From: Levilactobacillus yonginensis
GTDB lineage: Bacteria; Bacillota; Bacilli; Lactobacillales; Lactobacillaceae
Direction: 5' to 3'
DNA length: 64,000 nucleotides
NCBI RefSeq assembly: GCF_964065165.1
Contig: NZ_OZ061549.1
Location: 62,001-126,000, forward strand
In this document: positions 32,943-41,500 of the stretch, one piece after another
How the letters are laid out: the number at the start of each line of letters is the position of its first letter
Position numbering within the stretch: position 1 is the stretch's first letter
The notes under the pieces: generated by a model
Database searches by the model: none
Told to the model about the DNA's origin: nothing
The model's input: only the letters and a program-made list of their open reading frames with translations
Position numbers and translations under genes: made by a program

Positions 32943-33029
32943 GAGGAAATTGCCATCGCGCATTTGCAGGAGAGGGCCAAAAAGGCGCTTGACCGAAAGA
33001 TTGAGATGGAATCTCGTCTATCAGAATAG
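32943..33029 (+). pseudogene. C-terminal fragment of an unidentified gene
   Basis: A frame ending in TAG 33027-33029 encodes EEIAIAHLQERAKKALDRKI and MESRLSE, a clean helical, protein-like tail with no start codon. It lies 50 bases after the MazF remnant but in a different frame. It probably marks deletion of the interior of an accessory gene. Confidence 0.35.
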
Positions 33030-33097
33030 TGCACTATAATAGAAGAAAAGTTGATGACCTAATGGGGTTATCTGGAATCCGGATCAGATGGTATAAA

Positions 33098-33172
33098 TTG
33101 GTATAAAGAAATATTTTTAGAAAAAAATCACCCAAAAAACGCCCATCCATAAATGGAATGCCTTTATACCAA
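33098..33172 (+). ncRNA. perfect 11-bp inverted repeat, structured leader or separate RNA
   Basis: TTGGTATAAAG (33098-33108) pairs perfectly with CTTTATACCAA (33162-33172). Next to it GGATAG (33173-33178) pairs with CTATCC (33185-33190). A TATAAT at 33035-33040 may be the promoter and a terminator lies at 33227-33256, so a transcript of about 210 bases is possible. Confidence 0.45.
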
Positions 33173-33226
33173 GGATAGAAAGCTCTATCCAGTCCCCACC
33201 TCCGGTATAAGAAGTTTCATCTCGGG

Positions 33227-33256
33227 AGTCATTGCATTCGGCAATGGCTTTTTTTT
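33227..33256 (+). terminator. strong terminator between the two structured blocks
   Basis: AGTCATTGC (33227-33235), loop ATTCG, GCAATGGCT (33241-33249), then eight Ts. Nine base pairs with one G-T. Confidence 0.8.
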
Positions 33257-33259
33257 GTT

Positions 33260-33810
33260 CTTAAGGATGGTAAGCCGTACTAGCTATGTTTCAACAGCTG
33301 TAGTAATGGTACTTGAATGGTGCGACCATCATGCATGATATGATCGGTACGCCCCAGCTGTTGGGTGAGAACCTGACAACGGGGGCGGTAATGTGTAGTA
33401 AAGCGGCTGCTATGTATTGGTTATTAGACAAAGAATTGAGTATGCAGGGTTGTTGAACTGTGACATGTTCGCAGTTGCCTCTGTGAAAACTGTTTTAGGT
33501 TTCCTAGTACCTGGCTGAGGGGGCTCTTCGGTACGATGGCAGAAAGGGAATCAACTAGGTAACTATTCAACAGAAGCTACCTAAATTTGGATTACACAGC
33601 AGTAGAAGCGTTTTAAAATGGTTTGGTTAGGACTAAGCTAAATCGTCTCAGGAGGTGCTTAGCAAGGTTTGAATGCTGTGTGGAGTGCTGATCACTGATT
33701 GTTTACCTTGGCTCAGCTGTATCTGGTTGGTAAAGTTCTTCAATTTGAATTTTAGTTTAACTCAAAATCCTCATCCATCGGTTCTGTAACTGGTGAATGA
33801 GGTTTTTTTA
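33260..33810 (+). ncRNA. candidate large structured RNA (GOLLD/ROOL-like)
   Basis: About 550 bases without a credible gene but with many perfect helices. GCCCC 33351/GGGGC 33382 encloses GTTG/CAAC and GGT-GAGA-ACC with a GNRA loop. Others are AACTG 33456/CAGTT 33472; CCTA 33503/TAGG 33556 around GTACC/GGTAC; AGGTA 33557/TACCT 33578; ACACAGC 33594/GCTGTGT 33675 enclosing CTAAGC 33633/GCTTAG 33657; and TTTACC 33702/GGTAAA 33729. It ends in a long terminator (33769-33809). GOLLD and ROOL are large ornate RNAs known from Lactobacillales and prophages, often near tRNAs; assignment to either class is inference from setting, size and structure. Confidence 0.6.
33769..33809 (+). terminator. terminator of the structured RNA
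   Basis: CCTCAT (33769-33774) pairs with ATGAGG (33797-33802) and the stem continues inward to GTT/AAC around loop CTGT; seven Ts follow. Confidence 0.8.
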
Positions 33811-34325
33811 TATGGTATGGAAAGCTATCGCATAAATAGCACGTGAAAATGACAGATATATCAAAAATCGACCTCGATAATTGACAGGACAGCGACTTTT
33901 ATATCTATTTTGGGGAAGTATACCTAAATGTAGAAAAAACGTTTAGAGAGGAAAATAGCGCGCTATTTTTACAAGTACGACTTTTGGCTAAATTGTTTGC
34001 TGTTCATTTTGGTAACTCCGGTCAGGGAAATCTTAAAGGGTGAGGAAATCGATTGGCAAACCAAGTGCTGCGATTACGTAAAGGTAATTTCTAATGGCTG
34101 CCTTCATCTTAAGATTTCGGGTGGTTGAATTATTAGGTTCATTTCGATCCAGGTGTGTTTAGCTGGCCTTTATGAGTTAAACAATGATTAGTACGATTAA
34201 GTGAGGGGGGTAAATCCGATAAGAGAGCAAGCTTGACCACTTGGCGGATTCAAGAGATTTTGTAGGTTTCTCTGTCACTAAACCACCGAGCAATTGTTTG
34301 ATAGAAATCCAAAATTCAGTGCATC
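33811..34325. other. gene-poor junction region
   Basis: About 500 bases without a full gene. The only protein-like stretch is on the minus strand at 34033-34107, encoding MKAAIRNYLYVIAALGLPID and FLTL, 24 residues, open upstream for some codons but without a ribosome site. It may be the tail of a decayed gene. The right attachment site of the prophage may lie here or in the RNA region, but it cannot be fixed without the left end. Confidence 0.4.
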
Positions 34326-34355
34326 AAAAAAGCCTAGCGGGACGGCTAGGCTTTT
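34326..34355 (-). terminator. terminator of the metalloprotease gene
   Basis: AAAAGCCTAGC pairs with GCTAGGCTTTT; the A-run at 34326-34331 is the T-run of the minus-strand transcript. It could act in both directions. Confidence 0.8.
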
Positions 34356-34395
34356 GCGGGTATTGCTATGTCAATATTAGATAGAGACTTTATTC

Positions 34396-34968
34396 TTATT
34401 CGCCGTAAGCTTCGTCCAAGCCAACCTTGTCTTGGTGGTCAATGGATGCGTAACGGTCGGATGCGTACATAACACTCTTCTTACTGGATGAGTGGCTCAA
34501 GCCGAGGGCGTGGCCAATTTCATGAGTAGCAACGTTTGTCCGTTGGTTCTTGGTGTAACCGTACTTAGTAAGTAAGCTACGGTTTAAAGTGGACTTAGCG
34601 GAAACAATTTGGTTATCATTGTTACCTTTGTTGATGTATGAGTAGTTAGTGTAACCGGCTAACTTGCCGCTCTTAGTGCTCAGTGAAGCGGAAGAAGTTA
34701 AGGTGATGTCAGCTTTTTCGCCGCTCTTAGCAGCTTTCAATTGAACAACGCCGACCTTGTTCCAACGCTTAACGGCGTCCTTCCAAACACCTTTGTAGTA
34801 AGAGGAAGTTTTGCTGGTCTTGTATGTAATCGTGGTGTCTTTCCAGCTACCCCATGAAGGTGTAACAGGTGCTTTGGCTGCGGCGAAGATGGTTGAGCTA
34901 CATGCTGCTAAGGTTAAGACGATGGTTGCGACGATTAAGACTGTCCCTTTAATAATTTTTTCTAACAT
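34396..34968 (-). CDS. secreted matrixin-like zinc metalloprotease
   Basis: A 190-residue protein. N-terminal signal peptide (TVLIVATIVLTLAACSSTIFAAA, split here as residues 9-31, with a possible lipobox LAAC at 19-22), then a catalytic domain with the metzincin motif HEIGHALGLSH (about 150-160) and the Met-turn SVMYA. Residues 40-60 give the usual first strand (ITYKTSKTSSYYKGVWKDAV). It is a short, prodomain-less M10-type protease, exported to the surface or medium. Substrate unknown. It sits alone with its own terminator. Confidence 0.85.
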   Translation of the reverse strand: MLEKIIKGTVLIVATIVLTLAACSSTIFAAAKAPVTPSWGSWKDTTITYKTSKTSSYYKGVWKDAVKRWNKVGVVQLKAAKSGEKADITLTSSASLSTKSGKLAGYTNYSYINKGNNDNQIVSAKSTLNRSLLTKYGYTKNQRTNVATHEIGHALGLSHSSSKKSVMYASDRYASIDHQDKVGLDEAYGE

Positions 34969-35378
34969 GATGAATACCCGCTTTCTTAAAATCCGAATTA
35001 TCTCTTTTTCAATTGCTTGCTATCTTATTGACTGACATAAGTATAGAACGGGTACCAAAGGAGTTGGACGGACACATAAGCGAGTATGGATAGTTTCTAG
35101 GGGACAATAATTCAATTGTGGACAAATGTTATCCCAGAAAGCCTTTTGTGTGGGGAAGAATGGTTACACATCAACGGTTGTGGCTATAAAGATAACTACG
35201 TAACCGGGTGTTCAATCTAACTTTTTTGGCCAAAATAAAATCCAGCCCGGTCTGCCGCAGTTTAGCGACTGATCTGACTGGATTGTTGGTATATTTCGGC
35301 AACTAATTCGAAGTGTAACGAACATTGCATGCAACACAATGGCGAAAGTGGCTAGTTTTTCGGATAAAATCCGAAAGA

Positions 35379-35699
35379 TTAGATAAATTTCACGGCGGTC
35401 CCATAAGCGGCTACGGATTGCATATCTGTCCCAATGGAACCGGAATCAAAACGCATCATAACGACCGCATCTGCTCCCATATTTACCGCATTCTGACGTA
35501 ACCGATCGACCGCAACGTTTCTGGCCTCGTCGAGCATATTGGTGTAGTCGCGGATTTCGCCACCCACAACGTTCTTTAGTGAGGCCCCAATATTTCTGAT
35601 CAGGTTTTTGGATTGAGTAGTGAGCCCGAAGACTTCACCGATTACTTCGTATTGACGGCCGGGAATATTCTCGGTTGTTGTGACTAAAATATCTGGCAT
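35379..35699 (-). CDS. YbjQ/UPF0145 family protein
   Basis: A 106-residue protein of the YbjQ family: ending of first strand [18 protein letters not shown], then [30 protein letters not shown], and the typical C-terminus AYGTAVKF. It forms a small pentameric dodecin-like or heavy-metal-binding fold in homologues; function is not established. AGGAGG upstream. A divergent relative lies at 54568. The 300 bases either side hold no other gene. Confidence 0.8.
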   Translation of the reverse strand: MPDILVTTTENIPGRQYEVIGEVFGLTTQSKNLIRNIGASLKNVVGGEIRDYTNMLDEARNVAVDRLRQNAVNMGADAVVMMRFDSGSIGTDMQSVAAYGTAVKFI

Positions 35700-36021
35700 G
35701 CTAATTCCTCCTTTGATGATGTAGTTAATATACCCATATACGGCAGGAATAGCAACGACAACTGGCTAAAGGAAAAATAAGTTTAATCTCTTCAATTAGT
35801 CTATTTATATGACAAAAGTGCATGAAGGCGGAGCCATTTGGCTGTTTATGCAGCCTAATAGAAGCCCTGTGGAAATAAGATACATTATTTTGATGACAAG
35901 TCTAATTTTAAGGATTTTTGAAGTGCGGATTGTTAATAACTCGGACTATTAAGTTCGAGCTGAACGTGCTATCTTTAATTCTATCGTCAGCTTCTATTAA
36001 GGGCAGCGATGAGGAGAATTC
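35700..36021. other. intergenic, nothing recognised
   Basis: AT-rich spacer between two divergently placed genes. No RNA gene or repeat seen; promoters for both sides must be here but none stands out except general AT-richness. Confidence 0.4.
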
Positions 36022-36618
36022 ATGAATAAGAATACGAAGCTTCAATCTGATATGGGGGGCCATAATTTAGAAGCAGCCCCATCACCGTTTGATCACACAG
36101 CCATTAAGCTCGGAGCAGCTCATCAGAAAAATGTCATGGCATGTAAGCGATCCGAACAAGCTTTGTATGACTATCTCCCTGAAGCGGGGTGGACAGAATT
36201 TCGAAATCAACATCTACTCTATGAAGATATTCGCGATTTGACCTACTTTCGGCTCAACTTCTTTGCGGGTCCCGTCCAAAAACTAATTGACGTTTTGGGA
36301 ACGGACTATCAGTTGGAGGTATGGGACCGAAAGTCTCACCGCAAGCACAGTTTTACGAAGGACCGGTTGCGAGATGCCCGGTTTGTCCAAGCTGAGGAGG
36401 GAGATTTAGTAGAAACCCTTTTCTATCCGTTAGTGGGGTACCGCATTCGCCGCTCCTTTACGATTGTAGAGACGCGGATATATTGGAAGAAGACGCAATT
36501 CTTTATAAATGGAAAAAGAGTGTTAGTCGATGAGGGACTGATGCAACTGCAAAAACAAATCAATCAAGTGAAGGACTGGCCTCAGGGCCCTAATTTTCGG
36601 ATTGCTGACCTGACATAG
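36022..36618 (+). CDS. hypothetical protein
   Basis: A 198-residue soluble protein after GAGGAGAA. The middle is rich in aromatic and charged residues (LLYEDIRDLTYFRLNFFAGP) and the second half is beta-rich with RRSFTIVETRIYWKKTQFFI. I do not recognise the family. No signal peptide or membrane segment. Monocistronic, facing a terminator of the opposite gene. Confidence 0.6.
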   Translation: MNKNTKLQSDMGGHNLEAAPSPFDHTAIKLGAAHQKNVMACKRSEQALYDYLPEAGWTEFRNQHLLYEDIRDLTYFRLNFFAGPVQKLIDVLGTDYQLEVWDRKSHRKHSFTKDRLRDARFVQAEEGDLVETLFYPLVGYRIRRSFTIVETRIYWKKTQFFINGKRVLVDEGLMQLQKQINQVKDWPQGPNFRIADLT

Positions 36619-36676
36619 CTAGTCACTGGGGTCGATGTTCGTCCTCTGGTATAAGGTTCTGATTAATCGGAAAAAC

Positions 36677-36706
36677 AAAAAAGTCCAACCGGATGATGGC
36701 TGGACC
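36677..36706 (-). terminator. terminator of the 36709 gene
   Basis: On the minus strand GGTCCAGCC pairs with GGTTGGACT, followed by six Ts (the As at 36677-36682). The stop codon is adjacent. Confidence 0.75.
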
Positions 36707-36708
36707 AA

Positions 36709-37053
36709 TTAGTTAACAGAATAGTGTAGTGAGTCTTGGGCAATTAATCGTTGCTTAGTGGCTGTAATCTGTCCACGGAGCAAGTCCGTGTGGCTAACCG
36801 GGATAACGTTCCCGTTGCCTCCTTGATGGCCGCTAACCCGTAAAATTTGAGCATCAATGAGGTAGATGACATTGGGGTCAATCGTCAGATCCCAATGGTG
36901 TTCAGCTTGGATAGTGTCACCAGTGAGTTGTAAAGCCATTGCCAAATTTTGACAAAAGTGATCAATTAGGGCCGCATCTACAATTTGATTTCCGGTTAAG
37001 CTAGGCTGAAACTTACCGCTTAAGATGTCGCCAATCACTTTGATTTCCGTCAT
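36709..37053 (-). CDS. hypothetical protein
   Basis: A 114-residue protein. I start it at the ATG at 37053 (MTEIKVIGDIL), preceded by GGAGGAAC; the longer frame has no site. Contains DLTIDPNVIYLIDAQILRVSG, a strand-rich segment. Cytosolic. Function unknown. Same direction as the membrane protein gene upstream at 37155-37862, with a 100-base gap, possibly one transcript. Confidence 0.6.
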   Translation of the reverse strand: MTEIKVIGDILSGKFQPSLTGNQIVDAALIDHFCQNLAMALQLTGDTIQAEHHWDLTIDPNVIYLIDAQILRVSGHQGGNGNVIPVSHTDLLRGQITATKQRLIAQDSLHYSVN

Positions 37054-37154
37054 TTCCGTTCCTCCATTAACTAGATGATGCCCCATTCTAGCACAGCTTG
37101 CGGGTGAAACGAGTGTTCAATGATGGAGTTTAGCGAAACTTTAAAAGACTGGGG

Positions 37155-37862
37155 TTACAGAAGGATTAATAAACCAACAATCAGTTGGAAAATCCCAGTC
37201 GTGACCAAACGGTAGCGCTGATTCAGCCGACCTTGGAGCCACCAATGAGCGGCTGTTAGTAGAATAATCAGAACGATGTGCCAGCTGAATGGTAACCAGA
37301 ATAGCGTGAGCACGAAAATCAATGGGGTAATCAAACGTCGCCGCCAGTCTTGCGTGCCCGTGACGTAGTACGGCTCAAAGAATGCCAGGTAGCTGGCCAT
37401 TAACGGGATTAATGGTGTGAGAAATTGAACAGCCAGGTAGTGGTTTCTGAGAAAGAACAGGACCACGGGGACCCCTAAACCAGCGAGAAAACTAAAGACG
37501 ACTAGACCGTAGACTGATTGCAGACCTAGTTGTGGAATACAAGCTAATACGAGAAAGATGCAGATCAGAAGGGCAAAAAGTTGTACCAGGTGAGCTTGAG
37601 GGGCGGCGAGAAAGCCCATAGTCCCCGCAGCAACGACGAGAATTGGTCCAACCGTCGTTTGAAAGTGTCGCTTTAGAATCAAGAAGTAACCGGCTGCCAA
37701 AAAAACGCCATACACTAATAGGAAGAACTTGACGTCGGTTCCTAAAGGATTACCGGTGGAAGCCGTCGAACCAGCAATCCACCAAAGAATATTTTGACAC
37801 AGAGTAAAGATGAATAATTGTTGCACTGTGCGGTTTTTAAAGAAGGCCATGAGTGTGGTCAT
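37155..37862 (-). CDS. multi-pass membrane protein
   Basis: A 235-residue hydrophobic protein with about eight membrane helices, e.g. FFLLVYGVFLAAGYFLIL (about 46-63), LVQLFALLICIFLVLACI (90-107), TPLIFVLTLFWLPFSWHIVL. Ends LIVGLLILL, i.e. inside the last helix. No catalytic motif seen and no family recognised. The start is an ATG at 37862 just right of which lies the metK promoter region on the other strand. Confidence 0.6.
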   Translation of the reverse strand: MTTLMAFFKNRTVQQLFIFTLCQNILWWIAGSTASTGNPLGTDVKFFLLVYGVFLAAGYFLILKRHFQTTVGPILVVAAGTMGFLAAPQAHLVQLFALLICIFLVLACIPQLGLQSVYGLVVFSFLAGLGVPVVLFFLRNHYLAVQFLTPLIPLMASYLAFFEPYYVTGTQDWRRRLITPLIFVLTLFWLPFSWHIVLIILLTAAHWWLQGRLNQRYRLVTTGIFQLIVGLLILL

Positions 37863-37959
37863 GGAATCGCTCCGTTTCGACTGGTTATAGTATTGCCTTT
37901 TATCTTAGTGAAAATTGTGGGTTTGGTCAACGTTTCTTTTGAAAATTCACAGCCCTTCC

Positions 37960-37989
37960 TTGTTAAATCAGCCTGGTTTATGTTAAACT
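37960..37989 (+). promoter_or_regulatory. likely metK promoter
   Basis: TTGTTA (37960-37965) and TAAACT (37984-37989) with an 18-base spacer, 15-20 bases before the SMK box. Confidence 0.5.
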
Positions 37990-38005
37990 TCTTGAGTTAT
38001 GAGTC

Positions 38006-38108
38006 AATTCCCGATAGGATTCACGAGTTTAGTGAAGCTGCCTTGTAACCGAATGGCGACGAGATTATCGGTCAACTTGCCGTCAACACTATCTAGGGGG
38101 AATATCCA
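38006..38108 (+). promoter_or_regulatory. SMK box (SAM-III) riboswitch
   Basis: The segments match the SMK box: TTCCCGATAGGAT (38009-38021 region), GCTGCCTTGTAACCGAAT (about 38037-38054), and the Shine-Dalgarno AGGGGGAAT (about 38095-38103) that can pair with ATTCCC. The linker between CCGAAT and the SD is longer than in the shortest examples and contains an extra stem-like segment (38055-38084). When SAM is abundant the SD is masked and metK translation falls. Known mainly from Lactobacillales metK genes. Confidence 0.9.
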
Positions 38109-39308
38109 TTGCAAGAAAGACATTTATTTACTTCGGAATCTGTTTCTGAAGGCCATCCAGACAAAATCGCTGATCAAATCAGTGACGCCATTTTAGACGC
38201 GTTACTTGCACAAGATCCCGATTCACGGGTTGCCTGTGAAACTTCCGTTACGACGGGTCTCGTCCTGGTCTTTGGTGAAATTTCCACCAAGGCCTACGTC
38301 GACATCCAAAAGGTCGTTCGCCAAACAATTAAAGAAATCGGCTACACGGACGGTCAATATGGCTTCGACGGTGACAACTGTGCCGTTTTAGTTGCTATTG
38401 ATGAACAATCACCTGATATTGCGCAAGGGGTCGACGATTCCTTAGAAACGCGGAAGGGTGACGGGGATCCACTGGACCAAATCGGTGCCGGTGACCAAGG
38501 GTTAATGTTTGGATACGCAGTTGACGAAACACCTGAACTCATGCCACTGCCAATCATGCTGAGCCATGCCTTGATGCAACGGATCGCTAAGTTGCGGAAA
38601 ACTAACGAGATTGACTACCTAAGACCAGATGCTAAGGCTGAAGTTACGGTCGAATACGACGATAATGACAAGCCAATGCGGGTCGATACGGTGGTTCTGA
38701 GCACGCAGCATGATCCTGACGTGACGTTAGACCAAATTCGTCAAGATGTGATTGATCAGGTGGTTAAGGAAGTTATTCCTGCCAATTTGCTTGATGATCG
38801 GACGAAATACTTCATCAACCCAACTGGTCGGTTTGTTATTGGTGGTCCCCAAGGGGATGCTGGTTTGACTGGTCGAAAGATCATCGTTGATACGTACGGT
38901 GGAGCTGCTCACCATGGTGGTGGGGCCTTCTCAGGGAAGGATGCCACGAAGGTTGATCGTTCTGCTAGTTACGCAGCACGGTACATTGCTAAAAACATTG
39001 TTGCTGCCAAGTTGGCATCCGAATGTGAAGTGCAGATTGCCTACGCTATTGGTGTGGCCGAACCTGTTTCCGTTTACGTTAACACTTTTGGCACCGGGAC
39101 CGTGGCAGAAAGCAAGTTGTCCGCGGCTGTCCGTGACCTATTTGACCTTCGTCCAGCCGGAATCATCAAGATGCTCGACTTACAACGGCCAATCTACAAG
39201 CAAACTGCTGCTTACGGCCACTTTGGTCGGACTGACATTGATTTACCTTGGGAACACCTTGATAAGGTCGATGCTTTAAAGGCGGCCTGTGAAGTTGCAA
39301 CGAAATAA
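38109..39308 (+). CDS. metK: S-adenosylmethionine synthetase
   Basis: A 399-residue enzyme, full length. Starts at TTG 38109, set by the SMK box SD. Motifs: [20 protein letters not shown] at the start, the ATP-binding [12 protein letters not shown] (about 121-132) and GGGAFSGKD (about 272-280). It makes SAM from ATP and methionine. Regulated by the riboswitch directly before it; a terminator follows. Confidence 0.97.
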   Translation: MQERHLFTSESVSEGHPDKIADQISDAILDALLAQDPDSRVACETSVTTGLVLVFGEISTKAYVDIQKVVRQTIKEIGYTDGQYGFDGDNCAVLVAIDEQSPDIAQGVDDSLETRKGDGDPLDQIGAGDQGLMFGYAVDETPELMPLPIMLSHALMQRIAKLRKTNEIDYLRPDAKAEVTVEYDDNDKPMRVDTVVLSTQHDPDVTLDQIRQDVIDQVVKEVIPANLLDDRTKYFINPTGRFVIGGPQGDAGLTGRKIIVDTYGGAAHHGGGAFSGKDATKVDRSASYAARYIAKNIVAAKLASECEVQIAYAIGVAEPVSVYVNTFGTGTVAESKLSAAVRDLFDLRPAGIIKMLDLQRPIYKQTAAYGHFGRTDIDLPWEHLDKVDALKAACEVATK

Positions 39309-39325
39309 TTTTTAAAACTTGTAAG

Positions 39326-39361
39326 AGTTCCGATTGCCCATGGGGGTGACCGGAACTTTTT
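39326..39361 (+). terminator. metK terminator
   Basis: AGTTCCG (39326-39332) pairs with CGGAACT (39351-39357), followed by TTTTT. Confidence 0.8.
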
Positions 39362-39581
39362 AGTTGCCATTAAGAGAAGATACCAGTAGTTGGCCGGCTG
39401 TTTCGCATCGTAATCGGCGTGGCCTGGGGAACGGCTGGTAAAATAATTAAGCTTAAACTCTTGATATTTCAAGGATTACCCCTGATAATTAATCTATTAC
39501 TATCTCGAATAGAAATTGGGAAGTGGCAGTTTTTGGCCACTCAAATACGTTGTGTGGCGGGGCCAACGGTAGGAGGAAATT

Positions 39582-41051
39582 ATGGTTAAGAAACAAACTA
39601 ACGTTGGTATTGTTACCGGTGCTGTCTTCGTCGCAACTTTTATGTCCGCCATTGAGGGAACCATCGTCTCGACCGCTATGCCCACCATTGTCGGTGATTT
39701 GCACGGGGTGGCTTTGATGAACTGGGTTTTCTCAATTTTTCTGTTAACCAGTGCATTAGCCACTCCTGTTTATGGCAAGTTGGCTGACACAGTGGGTCGT
39801 AAACTCGTCTTCTTGGTTGGGTTGTTCGTCTTCGTATTGGGATCGATGCTGTCGGGGATGTCCCATAGCATGGAGACTTTAATTGCTTGGCGGGCTCTTC
39901 AGGGAATTGGGGCAGGCGCCATTATGCCCGTCTCATTTACGATTCTAGCCGACATTTATCCAGTTGAGAAGCGGGCCCGGGTCATGGGATTAAACGGCTC
40001 AGCGTGGGGAATAGCGGCTGTGGTTGCCCCGTTACTGGGTGGTTTTATCGTTGACCAACTTTCTTGGCACTGGATTTTTTTCATCAACATTCCCATTGGT
40101 TTGGTCACTATGGCATTGATTTGGTTCAATCTTAACGAGTCTACGCAACGCAAGGCGTTTACGATGGACTGGGGTGGATGTATCTGGCTTTCAGTTGGGT
40201 TACTAGCCATGATGTTAACGTTCCAGTTGTTGGGTGACGGTGGTATTAGTCTGACTTGGGTCGTTGTAGGTTTTATCGTGGCAATTGTAGCGTTTGGACT
40301 GTTTATCCGTCAGGAACGGCGGGTGGCGGATCCCTTGATCCCCATGTCATTATTTAAGGACCGCACGTTTGTTATTCAAAATTTAATTGCGGCACTGCTC
40401 AGTGGCTTTATCATGGGGTTTGAAGTGTACTTACCAACCTGGACGCAAGGCCTTCTTGGTCTGTTAGCGTCTCAAGCGGGGTTTGCTATCACGCCCAGTT
40501 CTTTGATGTGGATCGTCGGGTCGTTCATTGCAGGTAAACTGTTGTTAGACCGCTCTCCATATCAGATTGTTAATATTGCTTTGACACTGGTGATCATTGG
40601 TGCGGCTACGATGGCGGTTGTGCCTATGAGTACGCCATTCTGGAGTTTCTTCGTGATTGCGGCCATCTGTGGGACCGGGTTTGGAATTACCATTACTACG
40701 ACCACGGTGACCGTACAAAGCCACGTGGCTACTGACGAAGTGGGAGTCGCTACCTCATTCAACACGTTAGCACGAACACTGGGACAGACCATCATGGTTT
40801 CTATCTTTGGAATTATTATGAACGTTGCAATGACTCGTGGTGTAGCCAGTCATCCGGGTACAACCATGGCAATGATGAATAAATTGATCAATCCACAGAC
40901 GGCTAAGGATTTGCCAACGCAACTGGTACCGACGTTGCATGGGATTCTTTACCAGGGGCTACACGCTATTTTTATTGCGGGCGCCTTACTCATTGTTATT
41001 TCATTTTTGGTAAATATCTTAGACCGTCGAAGCACGCGGGACGTTGCTTAA
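39582..41051 (+). CDS. MFS multidrug exporter, DHA2 (14-TM) family
   Basis: A 489-residue transporter with 14 predicted membrane helices. Motif A-like GKLADTVGRK between TM2 and TM3, the antiporter motif in SAWGIAAVVAPLLGG, and a large cytosolic loop before RDRTFVI-like KDRTFVIQNL. DHA2 proteins exchange protons for drugs or metabolites. Ribosome site AGGAGGAA. Its regulator is not next to it; substrate unknown. Confidence 0.88.
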   Translation: MVKKQTNVGIVTGAVFVATFMSAIEGTIVSTAMPTIVGDLHGVALMNWVFSIFLLTSALATPVYGKLADTVGRKLVFLVGLFVFVLGSMLSGMSHSMETLIAWRALQGIGAGAIMPVSFTILADIYPVEKRARVMGLNGSAWGIAAVVAPLLGGFIVDQLSWHWIFFINIPIGLVTMALIWFNLNESTQRKAFTMDWGGCIWLSVGLLAMMLTFQLLGDGGISLTWVVVGFIVAIVAFGLFIRQERRVADPLIPMSLFKDRTFVIQNLIAALLSGFIMGFEVYLPTWTQGLLGLLASQAGFAITPSSLMWIVGSFIAGKLLLDRSPYQIVNIALTLVIIGAATMAVVPMSTPFWSFFVIAAICGTGFGITITTTTVTVQSHVATDEVGVATSFNTLARTLGQTIMVSIFGIIMNVAMTRGVASHPGTTMAMMNKLINPQTAKDLPTQLVPTLHGILYQGLHAIFIAGALLIVISFLVNILDRRSTRDVA

Positions 41052-41128
41052 GGGTGAGCGTAAATATTCCCGTTTTCAAATAACTTACGCTATAATAGTA
41101 GTAAATGACCGAAAGTGGAGGCGAGAAG

Positions 41129-41452
41129 ATGTTTGAAACCAATCATGCGCGGTATGCCAGCTATGGTACCGTTGCGGCCATGCCTGGTGACATGATCGAT
41201 GCCGTTTGGCAGATTATTGACCGCGACCTCCAAGGGCTATTTCCGTTGGATAACCTGCTGACGTTTAAGTTGCACAACAATCAGGGCAATACAACGTTCG
41301 AGTATGTTCAAACGGACGACAAACAGATGACGTTACGGGCGGGGTTTGATACCGAATTTGGTTATACCCCAGAACTCCCGGATACGGTTCTAGCTTATGA
41401 CGATGGTGACAGTCAGATTATTCTTTTACCATCTGAAACAGCTGATAGATAA
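41129..41452 (+). CDS. DUF960-like small protein
   Basis: A 107-residue protein, start at ATG 41129 after GGAGG (41117-41121). The pattern RYASYGTVAAMPGDMIDAVWQIIDRDL and DNLLTFKLHNNQGNTTFEYVQ fits DUF960, a small lactobacillus/streptococcus family of unknown role. A perfect TATAAT (41091-41096) just upstream suggests its own promoter. Ends before a bidirectional terminator shared with the kinase gene. Confidence 0.7.
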   Translation: MFETNHARYASYGTVAAMPGDMIDAVWQIIDRDLQGLFPLDNLLTFKLHNNQGNTTFEYVQTDDKQMTLRAGFDTEFGYTPELPDTVLAYDDGDSQIILLPSETADR

Positions 41453-41455
41453 GAC

Positions 41456-41493
41456 AAAAAGACCACAGGCCGGAATGGCTTGTGGTCTTTTTT
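41456..41493. terminator. bidirectional terminator
   Basis: AAAAAGACCACA pairs with TGTGGTCTTTTT, A-run on one side and T-run on the other, between convergent genes. Confidence 0.85.
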
Positions 41494-41500
41494 AAAGTTC

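Noticed and set aside
33098..33172. TTGGTATAAAG inverted repeat as prophage attachment core
   Set aside because: Attachment cores are direct repeats at both prophage ends; the left end is outside the window, so no pair can be shown.
33153..33338. 61-codon ORF in the structured RNA region
   Set aside because: Crosses a strong terminator and several helices, no ribosome site; product has no protein-like pattern.
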